Of a stretch of DNA of 64,000 nucleotides, positions 1-8,970 are shown one piece after another (positions within the stretch are counted from its first letter, which is position 1; every line of letters begins with the position of its first letter). Both the position numbers and the translations under genes were made by a program. This DNA is from Chitinophagaceae bacterium (GTDB lineage: Bacteria > Bacteroidota > Bacteroidia > Chitinophagales > Chitinophagaceae). The DNA lies in assembly GCA_016720565.1 (NCBI GenBank), contig JADKKJ010000011.1, forward strand, positions 434,001 to 498,000, given 5' to 3'. Below the pieces are notes generated by a model that saw nothing but the letters and a program-made list of their open reading frames with translations, was not told where the DNA came from and made no database searches.

Positions 1-1293
1 AGCCGGCCTTATTATGTCCAGGTCTTTATCCAGTATGGTTACGGTTAACGTATCGGTATAAAGGTTTCGATAAATACCGCTATCGGGTTGAAAATAACTG
101 AAGCTGATGCCAGGAAAAACATATTTCCCCGTGCGGGAGGAAACAAATGAATACCTGAATATTCTCTTACCCTCCAAAGGAACTGAATGCTTATTCAGGG
201 AATCTACCAATACTGCTTCAAACCCTTCTATATTCTGTGGCCAGTGGATCGTGGGCGCACTCAATTGAATAAAATTACCCCTGCCTTTTATTTCCACCTC
301 AAGTATACCCGACTCGTTACGGGCCAGGGTATTTTTTAATAACCTTGCACTGACCTGAAATTTACCAACGGCTCCGCTGAAACTGGCAGGCCTTTCTTTT
401 TCAATCAAGGGTTTCACTTTTATTACCAGTGGCGCAGTGTTCACCTGGCTCTCATATTCATCATTGGCAGCCGGGCCCTCTTCTTCACTGTTCAGCAATC
501 CTTCGGCCACATCCTGTTCTTTTTTCTTTTCCGATGAGAACCTGACCCTGTTCCTGATCTCCATCCCGTCAATGGTCAGTTCCCCCGACTGCAATGGGTA
601 TAACTGCACCTGCCTTAATACATGTACATCAAAATCTTTTCCATTGATGTATTCAGTGGACTTAATATGATCAGACAGGTTCACGATATCATGCACTGCA
701 AAACCATAAAAGCCCGGATTGCGGATTATATCAGAACGTGATTCCAGCGTTGAATATAATTTGTAAGTGGCCACCACAGGTTCACCCACATAACAGGTAT
801 TTTTATCTATTGTCATTCGCACAAAAAGGTTTTCGCTGATCTTTTTATAGGGGTCCTCCCCTGTCTTCAATAAATATCCATCGGCCAGTTTTTCTTTATC
901 GGAATAGATCAGGGCCTGTTTGGCAGAAACAATATGAATTATAGCCGGACTGCTGAGAATAGACCTTCCTTTATAGGTGGCTATGGCCTGCGGTGCGTTG
1001 ATCGTTCCGGTGGAGTTGGCCAGTACGGTAAATACAAAATTCTGCACCTGGCTGGTTCCGGAAGCAGTTGGAACCGCGGCCTTATAGGAAATGGGGCCAT
1101 TTACTTTCGTCAATCCATTGAATGATTCCACCCGGAAATTGCTGATCTTTTCCTGGTCTTCCCAGATGTATTGAATCGTGAAGGATTCACCCACTGCCAC
1201 AGGGCCTCCGGGTATTACTGTACGGAGTACTGGCTGGGCCAAGACATTGCCAGCGAAAAGTATGATCATTAAAATAAAACAAGATCTCTTCAC
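1..1293 (-). CDS. batD: BatD-family protein, C-terminal part beyond window
   Basis: Reading leftwards from a GTG start, 431 codons stay open to the window edge, so the gene is cut. The N-terminus is a signal peptide (MKRSCFILMIILFAGNVLAQ). It is followed by Ig-like segments with phrases typical of Bacteroidota BatD, such as VGESFTIQY near residue 36 and CYVGEPVVATYKLYS near 160. BatD proteins belong to the Bat (aerotolerance) operon with the MoxR ATPase and VWA proteins BatA/BatB, and sit in the periplasm anchored by a C-terminal membrane helix, which lies outside this window. An in-frame ATG eight codons downstream (position 1269) would cut into the signal peptide, so GTG is preferred. The exact cellular role of BatD is not settled. 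Confidence 0.85.
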   Translation of the reverse strand, partial: MKRSCFILMIILFAGNVLAQPVLRTVIPGGPVAVGESFTIQYIWEDQEKISNFRVESFNGLTKVNGPISYKAAVPTASGTSQVQNFVFTVLANSTGTINAPQAIATYKGRSILSSPAIIHIVSAKQALIYSDKEKLADGYLLKTGEDPYKKISENLFVRMTIDKNTCYVGEPVVATYKLYSTLESRSDIIRNPGFYGFAVHDIVNLSDHIKSTEYINGKDFDVHVLRQVQLYPLQSGELTIDGMEIRNRVRFSSEKKKEQDVAEGLLNSEEEGPAANDEYESQVNTAPLVIKVKPLIEKERPASFSGAVGKFQVSARLLKNTLARNESGILEVEIKGRGNFIQLSAPTIHWPQNIEGFEAVLVDSLNKHSVPLEGKRIFRYSFVSSRTGKYVFPGISFSYFQPDSGIYRNLYTDTLTVTILDKDLDIIRPA

Positions 1294-1356
1294 GGTACGA
1301 AAATAAAAAACAGCGCCAAGGCGGCCTCGTTAATTGTGCTGAGCGGATAAGGAGTA

Positions 1357-2055
1357 TTAAAGGTCGCCCAGCTGCGGGCGTATCAGGATATCCTCTACAC
1401 AGGCCGCCAGGGATAGCTGGGAACTCGCAAATACCATTTTTGCGATATCTTCTGCTTCCATGATCCTTTTTGATGAATTATCATAATCACCCCAGGAATC
1501 GGTCAATACCGCGCCGGGATGAACAGCAGTCACTTTTATACCATGAGGTTTCATCTCTTCCCTCAGATTCTTGGAAAACCCATTCATTGCATATTTGCTG
1601 ATACTATAGGAGCCGCCATTGGGATATGCACTCAGCGAAGCAATAGAACAAATATTAAAAATATGCCCGCTTTTCCGGGCCATCATGGCTGGTAAAACCA
1701 CCCTCGTAAGATGATAGGCGCTGAACAAATTCACAGACAACTGTTCTTCCAGTAACCCGTCCCGTTCATTATTCACGCTGCCTGGCTCAAATGATCCTGC
1801 ATTATTCACCAGAACATCAGGTACTCCTGTTTCAAGGCACCATTCACCGAAGGCAATGGCGTTTTTTTTAACTGAAAGATCAAATGCACTGGCTTTTATT
1901 TCCACCCCAGGATACCTGGTCTGCAATTCCTCCATGGTTTTGTAAAGCAGCACTTCATTACGGGAACAGAGTATAAGATCATGCCCATGCGCCGCAAAAA
2001 TATCCGCAATGGATCTTCCAATTCCTTTAGAGGCTCCGGTCACAATTACCTTCAT
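1357..2055 (-). CDS. short-chain dehydrogenase/reductase
   Basis: A 232-residue classical SDR. The Rossmann nucleotide motif TGASKGIG is at residues 6-13, the NNAG motif at 84-87, and the catalytic Ser137, Tyr150 and Lys154 (YSISK) are all present. It is presumably a cytosolic NAD(P)H-dependent oxidoreductase; the substrate cannot be inferred. Length is slightly short for the family because the C-terminal segment is compact. It is transcribed alone, divergently from the HAD phosphatase at 2092, with only 36 bp between the two start codons. A TAnnTTTG element lies 26 nt upstream of its ATG. Confidence 0.85.
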   Translation of the reverse strand: MKVIVTGASKGIGRSIADIFAAHGHDLILCSRNEVLLYKTMEELQTRYPGVEIKASAFDLSVKKNAIAFGEWCLETGVPDVLVNNAGSFEPGSVNNERDGLLEEQLSVNLFSAYHLTRVVLPAMMARKSGHIFNICSIASLSAYPNGGSYSISKYAMNGFSKNLREEMKPHGIKVTAVHPGAVLTDSWGDYDNSSKRIMEAEDIAKMVFASSQLSLAACVEDILIRPQLGDL

Positions 2056-2081
2056 GGTCTGATCTTTTTATAGTTCCTTTG

Positions 2082-2089
2082 CAAATCTA
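2082..2089 (-). promoter_or_regulatory. Bacteroidota -7 element for the SDR
   Basis: TAGATTTG on the minus strand, an exact TAnnTTTG match, 26 nt before the SDR start in the short divergent gap. No good -33 element was identified. Confidence 0.45.
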
Positions 2090-2091
2090 CG

Positions 2092-2793
2092 ATGTCTACC
2101 AGGTACAAATATTTGTTTTTTGATCTTGACCACACCCTATGGGATTTTGAAGCGAACAGCCGTCAAACCCTGGAAGAATTATATAAAGATCATGGTCTTT
2201 TACAGAGAGGTGTGCAGGATTTTGATAAGTTCCACCAATACTATCTTATACATAATGAGAAATTATGGGACCGTTATCGCAATGGATATATTAAAGTAGA
2301 TGAACTGCGGTGGAAAAGAATGTGGCTGACCCTGTTGGATTTTAAAATTGCGGATGAACCCCTGGCCCGGGAAATGGGTGTCACCTTTCTGGACAAATTA
2401 CCCACCCGTAAGATCCTTTTTCCGCATACCACTGATATTCTCAGTTACCTGACCAATAAAGGTTATGAACTTCATCTCATCACCAATGGATTTGAAAAAA
2501 CACAGCATAGCAAACTGAAGAATGCGGCCATTGACCATTATTTTAAAGAAGTGATCACTTCGGAAGGCAGCAATAGCCTGAAACCACATAAGGAGATCTT
2601 TGACTATGCCCTGCAAAAAACAGGGGCAAACTATTCAAACAGTATCATGATCGGGGATAGTGTGGAGGTGGATATCATGGGCGCACACAACGCAGGAATG
2701 GACCAGGTATTGGTGAATCATACGGGACTTGTCACTGATTTCAAACCTACCTATACGGTAACAAGTTTAAAACAGCTGGAGAGTATTTTCTGA
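2092..2793 (+). CDS. YjjG-family HAD nucleotidase
   Basis: A 233-residue HAD hydrolase with all four motifs: motif I DLDHT (Asp11 nucleophile, Asp13), motif II in LITNGF, motif III Lys in KPHKE, and motif IV GDSVEVD. The overall pattern, with a helical cap after the first motif and KPHKEIFDYAL, matches the YjjG family of non-canonical pyrimidine nucleotidases, which dephosphorylate (d)UMP, dTMP and damaged analogues. It probably has a cytosolic house-cleaning role. It is divergent from the SDR and convergent with psd; its stop is immediately followed by a 20-bp palindrome. Other HAD phosphatase specificities cannot be excluded. Confidence 0.85.
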   Translation: MSTRYKYLFFDLDHTLWDFEANSRQTLEELYKDHGLLQRGVQDFDKFHQYYLIHNEKLWDRYRNGYIKVDELRWKRMWLTLLDFKIADEPLAREMGVTFLDKLPTRKILFPHTTDILSYLTNKGYELHLITNGFEKTQHSKLKNAAIDHYFKEVITSEGSNSLKPHKEIFDYALQKTGANYSNSIMIGDSVEVDIMGAHNAGMDQVLVNHTGLVTDFKPTYTVTSLKQLESIF

Positions 2794-2813
2794 TAATTAG
2801 TACTTACTAATTA
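2794..2813. repeat. palindrome between convergent genes
   Basis: TAATTAGTA and TACTAATTA are perfect 9-nt inverted arms around a CT centre. They fill the gap between the phosphatase stop (2793) and the psd stop codon (2811-2813), which lies inside the right arm. It also reads as three 7-nt words (TAATTAG, TACTTAC, TAATTAC), like the larger heptad elements in this window. It may end transcription from both sides, but has no strong U-tract. Confidence 0.6.
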
Positions 2814-3467
2814 CCATGTTGCGACAACGGTCACTCCCCCCTTTGTCATCTCCCCGATCTTCACATTCACATTTGCATGAAGAGGCAGGAAAAGGTCAAC
2901 CCTTGATCCAAAACGTATAAAGCCCATCTCTCCCGTTTGCTTTACGGTTTGCCCTACCTGCAAATAGTTACTGATCCGCTTTGCCAGGGCTCCGGCGATC
3001 TGCTTTACCAGGATCTCTTTGCCATTATGATTATAGACGGTAGTGAAACGCTCATTCTCCGTGGAGGATTTAGGATGCCATGCCACCAGGTATTTGCCTT
3101 TATGGTATTTGCTGTAAACAACTTCTCCTGAAACAGGATTACGGTTCACATGCACATTCAGGGGACTCATAAAAATGGAGACCTGTATTCTTTTATCCGG
3201 AAAATATTCATCGGCCATCACTTCCTCAACCACTACCACTTTACCATCGGCTGGTGCCACTATGGAATTGTCAAGAATGGTCAATTGCCTGCTGGGGATC
3301 CTGAAAAAAGAAACGATGAAGATCAAAAGACCCAGGGTAGCCAGAAAAATAAGCCAGCATAAAATGGGAGCCGCATAGCTGATCAGGTAAAAAGACAAAA
3401 TATTTATCAGGCCAAAAATGATAACAGAGATGGCGATCGATTTATATCCTTCTTTATGAATGGTCAT
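2811..3467 (-). CDS. psd: phosphatidylserine decarboxylase proenzyme
   Basis: A 219-residue protein converting phosphatidylserine to phosphatidylethanolamine. Two N-terminal hydrophobic segments (about residues 12-52) precede the decarboxylase domain. APADGKV (about 70-76), NVHVNRNPVSG and FGSRVD with the Gly188-Ser189 self-cleavage site are visible. Cleavage there would yield a pyruvoyl group on the new alpha chain. The short length fits the compact psd type of Bacteroidota. I chose the ATG at 3467 because it lies 9 bp after the cdsA stop; the longer open frame to 3515 would overlap cdsA. It forms a unit with cdsA and the CPBP gene; pssA is not in the window. Confidence 0.93.
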   Translation of the reverse strand: MTIHKEGYKSIAISVIIFGLINILSFYLISYAAPILCWLIFLATLGLLIFIVSFFRIPSRQLTILDNSIVAPADGKVVVVEEVMADEYFPDKRIQVSIFMSPLNVHVNRNPVSGEVVYSKYHKGKYLVAWHPKSSTENERFTTVYNHNGKEILVKQIAGALAKRISNYLQVGQTVKQTGEMGFIRFGSRVDLFLPLHANVNVKIGEMTKGGVTVVATW

Positions 3468-3475
3468 ATTCCTTG

Positions 3476-4363
3476 TTATGGCTTCAAAGATAAGGCCATC
3501 ATAACATATAGCCACACAAAGGGAATGGCCACTAAAAGTGAATCAAACCGATCCAGGAAGCCGCCATGCCCCGGCATAAAATGACCGCTGTCCTTTACTG
3601 AAGCCAATCGTTTTATTTTTGATTCGAGCAGGTCGCCGAAACTGCCGCTGATGGCCGCAATAGCAGCGATAATATAATAATGATAATGGGCAATGGCCCA
3701 TTGTTCTCCTGCTATTTTCACTGCCAGCGTGCCTACCAGGGCCACACTGAGTATTACACCAATGATGGTTCCTTCCCAGGTTTTTTTAGGGGATATTTTT
3801 GATAGCGGTGTTCTTCCCAGCATGGAACCAGAGATATAGGCCATGGTATCATTGATCCAGATACTGAAAATTACCAATAGAGGCAAGCCGGGTACCAGGA
3901 GCTGGCCGGCATGGATAGGAGGGAACCTGTACAGGTGCATCATCAGCGCCCATGGTAATGAAATATACAAAAGGCCCGCAGCGGAAATACCGATATTCTT
4001 TAAACGAATATTATCCTCAAATAATAATTCGATCACTGGAAGTACGATCAGGGAGATCAGTCCCAGCCAAAGTCCGATAGCAGGCAACTTGAATCCAAGT
4101 ATATCAAAACTTTCTCCCGCCAGGAATAACAGCATACACCAGCCTGCGATCATCACTCCCCATTTATGTAAAACGGTTACATCCGCATAACCGGGATCGA
4201 TCCTGGCCATCAGTTGCTGGTATTCTAACCAGCAACCAAAATGGATAACAGAGAATAAAAGAAAAAAACTCCATTGGTTCCATAGCAATCCCGCCCCCAT
4301 GATGATCACGAACAGTATGGCGGTGATTGCCCGGGTTCGAAATGTTTTAAGATTAAAGGCCAT
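3476..4363 (-). CDS. cdsA: phosphatidate cytidylyltransferase
   Basis: A 295-residue integral membrane enzyme that makes CDP-diacylglycerol from phosphatidic acid and CTP, feeding phospholipid synthesis. Roughly eight hydrophobic segments span the protein. The C-terminal family signature is intact: ESKIKRLASVKDS followed by PGHGGFLDRFDS (about residues 240-270). It is followed closely by psd and preceded at 1 bp spacing by the CPBP protease gene, so all three are probably cotranscribed. CdsA and Psd are sequential enzymes of the phosphatidylethanolamine route. Confidence 0.95.
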   Translation of the reverse strand: MAFNLKTFRTRAITAILFVIIMGAGLLWNQWSFFLLFSVIHFGCWLEYQQLMARIDPGYADVTVLHKWGVMIAGWCMLLFLAGESFDILGFKLPAIGLWLGLISLIVLPVIELLFEDNIRLKNIGISAAGLLYISLPWALMMHLYRFPPIHAGQLLVPGLPLLVIFSIWINDTMAYISGSMLGRTPLSKISPKKTWEGTIIGVILSVALVGTLAVKIAGEQWAIAHYHYYIIAAIAAISGSFGDLLESKIKRLASVKDSGHFMPGHGGFLDRFDSLLVAIPFVWLYVMMALSLKP

Positions 4364-4364
4364 A

Positions 4365-5330
4365 TCAGAATGGATGATCTTTTACAGGTACCGAATCATC
4401 CGCAAATTCGGATTCAAAACGCTGAACGGAATGTTTCTTCATCCATTGCAGCAGGTAAGTGATGATAGCCAGGCTTACAACTGCCCCGGCAGCAAATACA
4501 AGCATATTCCCATCAAATGGCTTATCCGACTCCTTCAATGTTTCTGGCATAAAATAAGCGACCGTGATCACGAAGGCATCATAAATAAAATGCGCCAGCA
4601 TCGCCGCATATAAACTTCCGCTATACCAGTAAATAGCACCGAGCAAAATACCTAGGAGGAATCTTGGCAGAAAACCCAGGAATTGCATATGAATGGCGGA
4701 AAACAAGATGGCCGAAACAATGATACCGGCCCAGGGACTTTTAAACGCTTTCATCAGCAAACGCTGGATCATTCCTCTGAATACAAGTTCTTCCCCTACA
4801 GCGGCAAGACCAGCGACGAAGATCAGGTTAAGGACCAGGTCTTTTACTGTATGATGCGAAAGCAGGGCAAATGTGGCCTTCGAGGCCTGGGCCTCTGTAG
4901 CCTTCATCCAGTCGGCCAACGCTTTTGGTAAGGGTAATTGCTGGTTCAATACACCCAGGAAATTGGCCAAAGGAAGCGAGAGTAACATGATGGCAATCCC
5001 TGTGATCCAGTATAAAGCTTGGGGCGGAGGCTTTAACCCTAAATATTTTTTAATCTGCTCGCTGAACAAATAGGCGCAGAAAAAACTGGGGATCAGGAAA
5101 AGGCTGATGAATTGTACTATTTGCAGGCCCCTGATAAAATCCGGTGCATTAGGATGGTCATAATTGATATTTACCAGGTCCTGTATCCCTTTCATCCCCA
5201 TGGCCTTTCCATAGATCTGGTAAACGACCAGGCCGCCTATGAATGACAGGATCACAAAACTCACAATAGCCACACATACAAAGAGTAGGAACTGATTAAG
5301 CCCTGACTTCGTTTTTAATGATCCCTTCAT
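4365..5330 (-). CDS. CPBP-family intramembrane glutamic protease
   Basis: A 321-residue protein with about eight membrane segments and the CPBP/Abi motifs EELVFRG (EExxxR, about residue 181), FSAIHMQ and, later, AHFIYD. The family includes Rce1-like prenyl-protein proteases and bacteriocin-immunity proteins; the substrate here is unknown. It is first in an operon with cdsA (1 bp gap) and psd, which suggests a membrane-homeostasis setting rather than bacteriocin immunity, though that is inference. The C-terminus is a short charged tail after the last membrane helix. Confidence 0.85.
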   Translation of the reverse strand: MKGSLKTKSGLNQFLLFVCVAIVSFVILSFIGGLVVYQIYGKAMGMKGIQDLVNINYDHPNAPDFIRGLQIVQFISLFLIPSFFCAYLFSEQIKKYLGLKPPPQALYWITGIAIMLLSLPLANFLGVLNQQLPLPKALADWMKATEAQASKATFALLSHHTVKDLVLNLIFVAGLAAVGEELVFRGMIQRLLMKAFKSPWAGIIVSAILFSAIHMQFLGFLPRFLLGILLGAIYWYSGSLYAAMLAHFIYDAFVITVAYFMPETLKESDKPFDGNMLVFAAGAVVSLAIITYLLQWMKKHSVQRFESEFADDSVPVKDHPF

Positions 5331-5353
5331 TCGTTATCTGAGGATTTAGATCG

Positions 5354-5361
5354 TAAATTTG
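5354..5361 (+). promoter_or_regulatory. -7 element for dusB
   Basis: TAAATTTG, an exact TAnnTTTG match, ending 21 nt before the dusB ATG. A weak TTCG about 21 bp upstream could be a degenerate -33 element. Confidence 0.5.
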
Positions 5362-5382
5362 CCGTTTACTGCGTGAAAAAGA

Positions 5383-6435
5383 ATGGTAAAGATAGGTAAC
5401 ATAGAACTTCCTGATCCGCTGGGGATCAACTTCCCACTGCTGCTGGCGCCCATGGAGGATGTCAGTGATCCGCCATTCAGGGCCGTTTGTAAGGACAATG
5501 GCGCCGACCTGATGTACACTGAGTTCATTTCCAGCGAAGGTTTGATAAGGGATGCCATCAAAAGCCGTAAGAAACTGGACATCTTCGATTATGAAAGGCC
5601 GGTTGGCATTCAGATCTTCGGTGGCGATGAGGAAAGCCTTTCCATGGCCGCAAAGATCGTGGAGGTCACTAACCCCGACCTGCTGGATATTAATTTTGGT
5701 TGCCCTGTTAAAAAAGTAGCGCTTCGTGGCGCTGGAGCCGGTGTGCTGAAGGATATTGACCTCATGGTTCGCCTTACTTCCGCTGTGGTAAGGTCCACCA
5801 GTTTACCTGTTACAGTAAAGACACGGCTTGGATGGGATGACAATACAAGAAATATTGAAGAAGTAGCCGAACGATTACAGGATGTGGGCATTAAAGCACT
5901 GGCCATTCATGGCCGCACCCGCACGCAGATGTATAAAGGAGAAGCCGACTGGACCCTGATCGGAAAAGTGAAGAACAACCCAAAGATCCATATTCCCATA
6001 TTTGGCAATGGCGATATTGATTCACCGGAAAAAGCAGTGGAGTATCGCAACCGTTATGGAATAGACGGGATCATGATAGGCCGCGCAGCGATAGGTTATC
6101 CATGGATTTTCAACGAGATCAAACATTTCATGAAAACAGGGGAGCATCTGCCGCCTCCAACCATTGAGGACCGGGTTGCCGTTTGCCGTAAACACCTGGA
6201 AAAATCGGTGCAATGGAAAGGGCCTGTAGTAGGCATCAATGAAATGCGCAGGCACTATGCTAATTACCTTCGTGGCCTTCCCAATATAAAAGAGTTCCGA
6301 AATCAACTGGTCACACTGAAAACAGAAGAGGAGATCAATGAGGTGCTTACAAAAGTACTTTCCACCTACCAGGGTTACCAGTTCGAAAAACTATCCATTG
6401 AACTGATCAATTACCATGAGAAATGCCCCATTTAA
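5383..6435 (+). CDS. dusB: tRNA-dihydrouridine synthase B
   Basis: A 350-residue FMN enzyme reducing uridine to dihydrouridine in tRNA. The N-terminal TIM barrel carries LAPMEDVSDPPFRAV (about 21-36), the catalytic Cys107 in NFGCPVKK, VTVKTRLGW, IHGRTRTQMYKG and GNGDI; the C-terminal helical domain follows from about residue 250. Length and motif order match DusB-type enzymes. It is a single gene facing the convergent gpx gene, with only 8 bp between their stops. In some bacteria dusB is linked to fis, but no fis is present here. Confidence 0.95.
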   Translation: MVKIGNIELPDPLGINFPLLLAPMEDVSDPPFRAVCKDNGADLMYTEFISSEGLIRDAIKSRKKLDIFDYERPVGIQIFGGDEESLSMAAKIVEVTNPDLLDINFGCPVKKVALRGAGAGVLKDIDLMVRLTSAVVRSTSLPVTVKTRLGWDDNTRNIEEVAERLQDVGIKALAIHGRTRTQMYKGEADWTLIGKVKNNPKIHIPIFGNGDIDSPEKAVEYRNRYGIDGIMIGRAAIGYPWIFNEIKHFMKTGEHLPPPTIEDRVAVCRKHLEKSVQWKGPVVGINEMRRHYANYLRGLPNIKEFRNQLVTLKTEEEINEVLTKVLSTYQGYQFEKLSIELINYHEKCPI

Positions 6436-6443
6436 AAGCGGGA

Positions 6444-7118
6444 TCATTTCAATGCTTCCAGGAATTCTTTTCCCATAGGAGAATAGGAAGGACTGTAATA
6501 ACCTTTTAACAAGCCATTTTCGTCCACCAGGTATTTAGAGAAATTCCATTCTGGTTGTTTATCATTCCAGCCATTTTTTGCAGGGTCTGTAAGCCACTGG
6601 TAAACGGCATTCTGGCCGGAGCCTTTTATCACGATGCTTTTTTTCGCCAGCGGAAAGCTCACGCCATAATTCAGTTTGCAAAATTCTGCGATCTGGTCAT
6701 CCGACCCCTTTTCCTGCTCCAGGAAATCATTGGCAGGAAAACCGATGATCACCAATCCCTGTTTTTCCTGCTCATAAAGCTTTTGCAGGTCAGTATACTG
6801 GTTTGTATACCCGCAATTACTGGCGGTATTTACCAGCAGCACTTTCTTTCCTTTAAAATCAGCAAAGGACAACTCTTTTCCGTTATTCAGCGTAACACGA
6901 AGATCATAGAAAGACATAGGTGGTATTTTATCCTGTTGCATAGTTGATTGGCGTTTGCCTGTAACCCTGTTCAGCCACATAAATGCAGGGTAGATCGTTT
7001 TCAAAATTTTTTGGCGGTAAGTCATGTTTTTAGAATTTCTGTTGGCTACTTCCACCCAGATAGCGAAAAGGCCAGCCAATAGCAATATAACAAACAGGAA
7101 TCTTTTTAGTTTTCTCAT
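6444..7118 (-). CDS. glutathione peroxidase family protein, membrane-anchored
   Basis: A 224-residue thiol peroxidase. An N-terminal transmembrane segment (about 6-22) and a linker precede the thioredoxin-fold domain. The peroxidatic Cys102 is in NTASNCGYTNQY, GFPANDFLEQE follows, and WNFSKYLVDENG carries the conserved Trp-Asn. It has Cys rather than selenocysteine; such bacterial GPx proteins usually use thioredoxin and reduce organic or hydrogen peroxides. The start at 7118 forms a 4-bp ATGA overlap with the stop of the aldehyde dehydrogenase gene, so translation is probably coupled; the open frame extends four codons further to another ATG (7130). The anchor suggests it acts outside the cytosol. 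Confidence 0.88.
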   Translation of the reverse strand: MRKLKRFLFVILLLAGLFAIWVEVANRNSKNMTYRQKILKTIYPAFMWLNRVTGKRQSTMQQDKIPPMSFYDLRVTLNNGKELSFADFKGKKVLLVNTASNCGYTNQYTDLQKLYEQEKQGLVIIGFPANDFLEQEKGSDDQIAEFCKLNYGVSFPLAKKSIVIKGSGQNAVYQWLTDPAKNGWNDKQPEWNFSKYLVDENGLLKGYYSPSYSPMGKEFLEALK

Positions 7119-8488
7119 TTTATCACCCATTTAAAGATCTTTAGTTTTCCCTTGAATGGAGGGTATTTGAGGGCAGGGTCGAACCAGGTTGGTGTTTTCA
7201 TCACCGCTTTTTTATGGCTGAAAGTATCATAGGAATAACGTCCATGATACCTGCCTGTTCCGCTGTTCCCCCTTCCACCAAATGGAAGATGATGATTCGT
7301 TAGATGCCAGGAGGAATTATTGACACAGGCGCCGCCGGAGGGGACGGCATCAAGCCATTCGTTTTCTTTTGAGGCGCTGGAAGTATACACATAAAATGCC
7401 AGCGGGTCGGGATGACGGTTAATGATGGCCAGTGCCTCTTCCTTACTGGTAAATTCAATAACAGGCAATACGGGTCCGAAGATCTCATCATTCATTACCC
7501 GGTCATCCAGGTTTACATCTGTAAGTATGGTTGGCTCAATATATAATTGTTCGGGGTCTATTTTTCCTCCGCAGAATATAGTAGCCTGTTCGAGGTAATT
7601 AGTTACGCGATCATATTGCGCCCGATTGATCATCCTGCCATAATTATAACTCTGGCTGGCATCATCCCCGAAGAATTGCTTTATTGTTTTTTGCAGTTCC
7701 GCCAGGAAGGCCTGCTTCACCGATGCTTTTACAAGTATATAATCTGGCGCCACACACATTTGTCCCGCATTGGAAAATTTAGTCATCACGATCCTTCTGG
7801 CCGCCACTTTTAAATTCGCGTCATCTTCTACCACACAGGGTGATTTACCGCCCAGTTCCAGTGTACAGGGCACCAGTTTATCAGCCGCCATTTTATAGAT
7901 CAATCTTCCTACCTGAGTACTTCCCGTATAAAAAACATGATCAAATCTGAACTGTTCCATCAGTTGGGGGATCAGCTTTGCTCCTTCTCCTTCGGCATAA
8001 AGAATGTATTCGGGGGGGAATATTTCCTCAATGATGGTCTTCATGATTGCTGCAGTGGCCGGTGCATGCTCCGATGGTTTTAGCACCACGCAGTTACCCG
8101 CCGCGATAGCACCGATCAAAGGGTTGAACAGTAATTGAAACGGATAATTCCAGGGGCCAATGATCAGCACAACACCCAATGGCTCGCTCATTAATTTACT
8201 TCCCGAAGGAAGATTGACCAGGTTAGTGCCTGTTCTTTGCGGACGCATCCAGCGGTGTACATGCCTGATGGCCGCATTCAGTTCTGAAAGCACCATCCCA
8301 TTCTCTGTTACCCAGCATTCTTCTTTTGATCTTTTAAGATCTTCATACAATGCCTGGTAAATACCCTCTTCGTGTTTGATAATAGCGGCCCGCAGTTTTT
8401 TCAATTGCTCCTGGCGGAATTTGTAGGAGCGAGTGGCGCCACTGTTGAACCAGGCACGCATTCTTTCCAAATGACCGATCTCTGTCAT
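7115..8488 (-). CDS. aldehyde dehydrogenase family protein
   Basis: A 457-residue NAD(P)-dependent aldehyde dehydrogenase of the short class-3 type (ALDH3-like, no long N-terminal extension). Motifs seen: GPWNYPFQL (cofactor and Asn), GSTQVGRLI, LELGGKSPC (general base Glu), NAGQMCVAPDY (catalytic Cys) and the C-terminal PFGGRGNSGTGRYHG. ALDH3-type enzymes oxidise medium and long-chain fatty aldehydes, including lipid peroxidation products. The upstream open frame to 8677 would overlap divergent tadA, so I place the start at 8488. It is coupled with the gpx gene, which fits a peroxide and aldehyde detoxification pair. Confidence 0.9.
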   Translation of the reverse strand: MTEIGHLERMRAWFNSGATRSYKFRQEQLKKLRAAIIKHEEGIYQALYEDLKRSKEECWVTENGMVLSELNAAIRHVHRWMRPQRTGTNLVNLPSGSKLMSEPLGVVLIIGPWNYPFQLLFNPLIGAIAAGNCVVLKPSEHAPATAAIMKTIIEEIFPPEYILYAEGEGAKLIPQLMEQFRFDHVFYTGSTQVGRLIYKMAADKLVPCTLELGGKSPCVVEDDANLKVAARRIVMTKFSNAGQMCVAPDYILVKASVKQAFLAELQKTIKQFFGDDASQSYNYGRMINRAQYDRVTNYLEQATIFCGGKIDPEQLYIEPTILTDVNLDDRVMNDEIFGPVLPVIEFTSKEEALAIINRHPDPLAFYVYTSSASKENEWLDAVPSGGACVNNSSWHLTNHHLPFGGRGNSGTGRYHGRYSYDTFSHKKAVMKTPTWFDPALKYPPFKGKLKIFKWVIK

Positions 8489-8493
8489 TGTCC

Positions 8494-8501
8494 TATTTTT
8501 G
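8494..8501 (+). promoter_or_regulatory. -7 element for tadA
   Basis: TATTTTTG, an exact TAnnTTTG match, in the 33-bp divergent gap between the aldehyde dehydrogenase and tadA starts, ending 20 nt before the tadA ATG. Confidence 0.5.
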
Positions 8502-8521
8502 AATGAAATTAACCAAATCGA

Positions 8522-8962
8522 ATGACCGACGACTATTTTATGATGCAGGCCCTGAAAGAAGCAAGCCAGGCGCTGGAAGAGGAAGAAGTTCCGATCGGGG
8601 CCGTAGTGGTTATCAATGACCGCATCATTGCCCGGGGTCACAACATGACGGAAAAGCTCAAAGACCCAACCGCCCATGCGGAAATGATCGCACTTACCTC
8701 TGCCTTCAATGCACTGGGCGCCAAATACCTTCCTGAAGCAAGTCTTTATGTAACAATAGAACCCTGCCTGATGTGCGCGGGAGCAATTTACTGGTCAAAA
8801 CTCGGACGCATCGTTTATGGAGCCGATGATGATAAGAATGGTTACCGGAGAACCTCCAGAGAGAACTGGCCATTTCATCCCAAAGCTGAACTGGTAAAAG
8901 GAATAATGGCCGATGAGTGCGCCAGGCTGATGAAAGAATTCTTCGACAAACGAAGGGGTTAA
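8522..8962 (+). CDS. tadA: tRNA-specific adenosine deaminase
   Basis: A 146-residue cytidine-deaminase-fold enzyme. The zinc-binding residues are His52 with catalytic Glu54 (HAE) and Cys82/Cys85 in EPCLMCAGAI. GAVVV near residue 28 and the N-terminal Met-rich helix match TadA, which converts A34 to inosine in tRNA-Arg(ACG). A related guanine deaminase is the main alternative, but the EPCLMCAGA box favours TadA. It is monocistronic: divergent promoter upstream and a strong shared terminator with sod downstream. Confidence 0.92.
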   Translation: MTDDYFMMQALKEASQALEEEEVPIGAVVVINDRIIARGHNMTEKLKDPTAHAEMIALTSAFNALGAKYLPEASLYVTIEPCLMCAGAIYWSKLGRIVYGADDDKNGYRRTSRENWPFHPKAELVKGIMADECARLMKEFFDKRRG

Positions 8963-8970
8963 GAAATAAA

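Noticed and set aside
3468..3515. Longer psd start overlapping cdsA
   Set aside because: It encodes the end of cdsA in another frame; the ATG at 3467 gives a normal N-terminus.
8489..8677. Longer aldehyde dehydrogenase start over tadA
   Set aside because: It would overlap most of the conserved tadA 5' half; the ATG at 8488 fits the short ALDH3 type.
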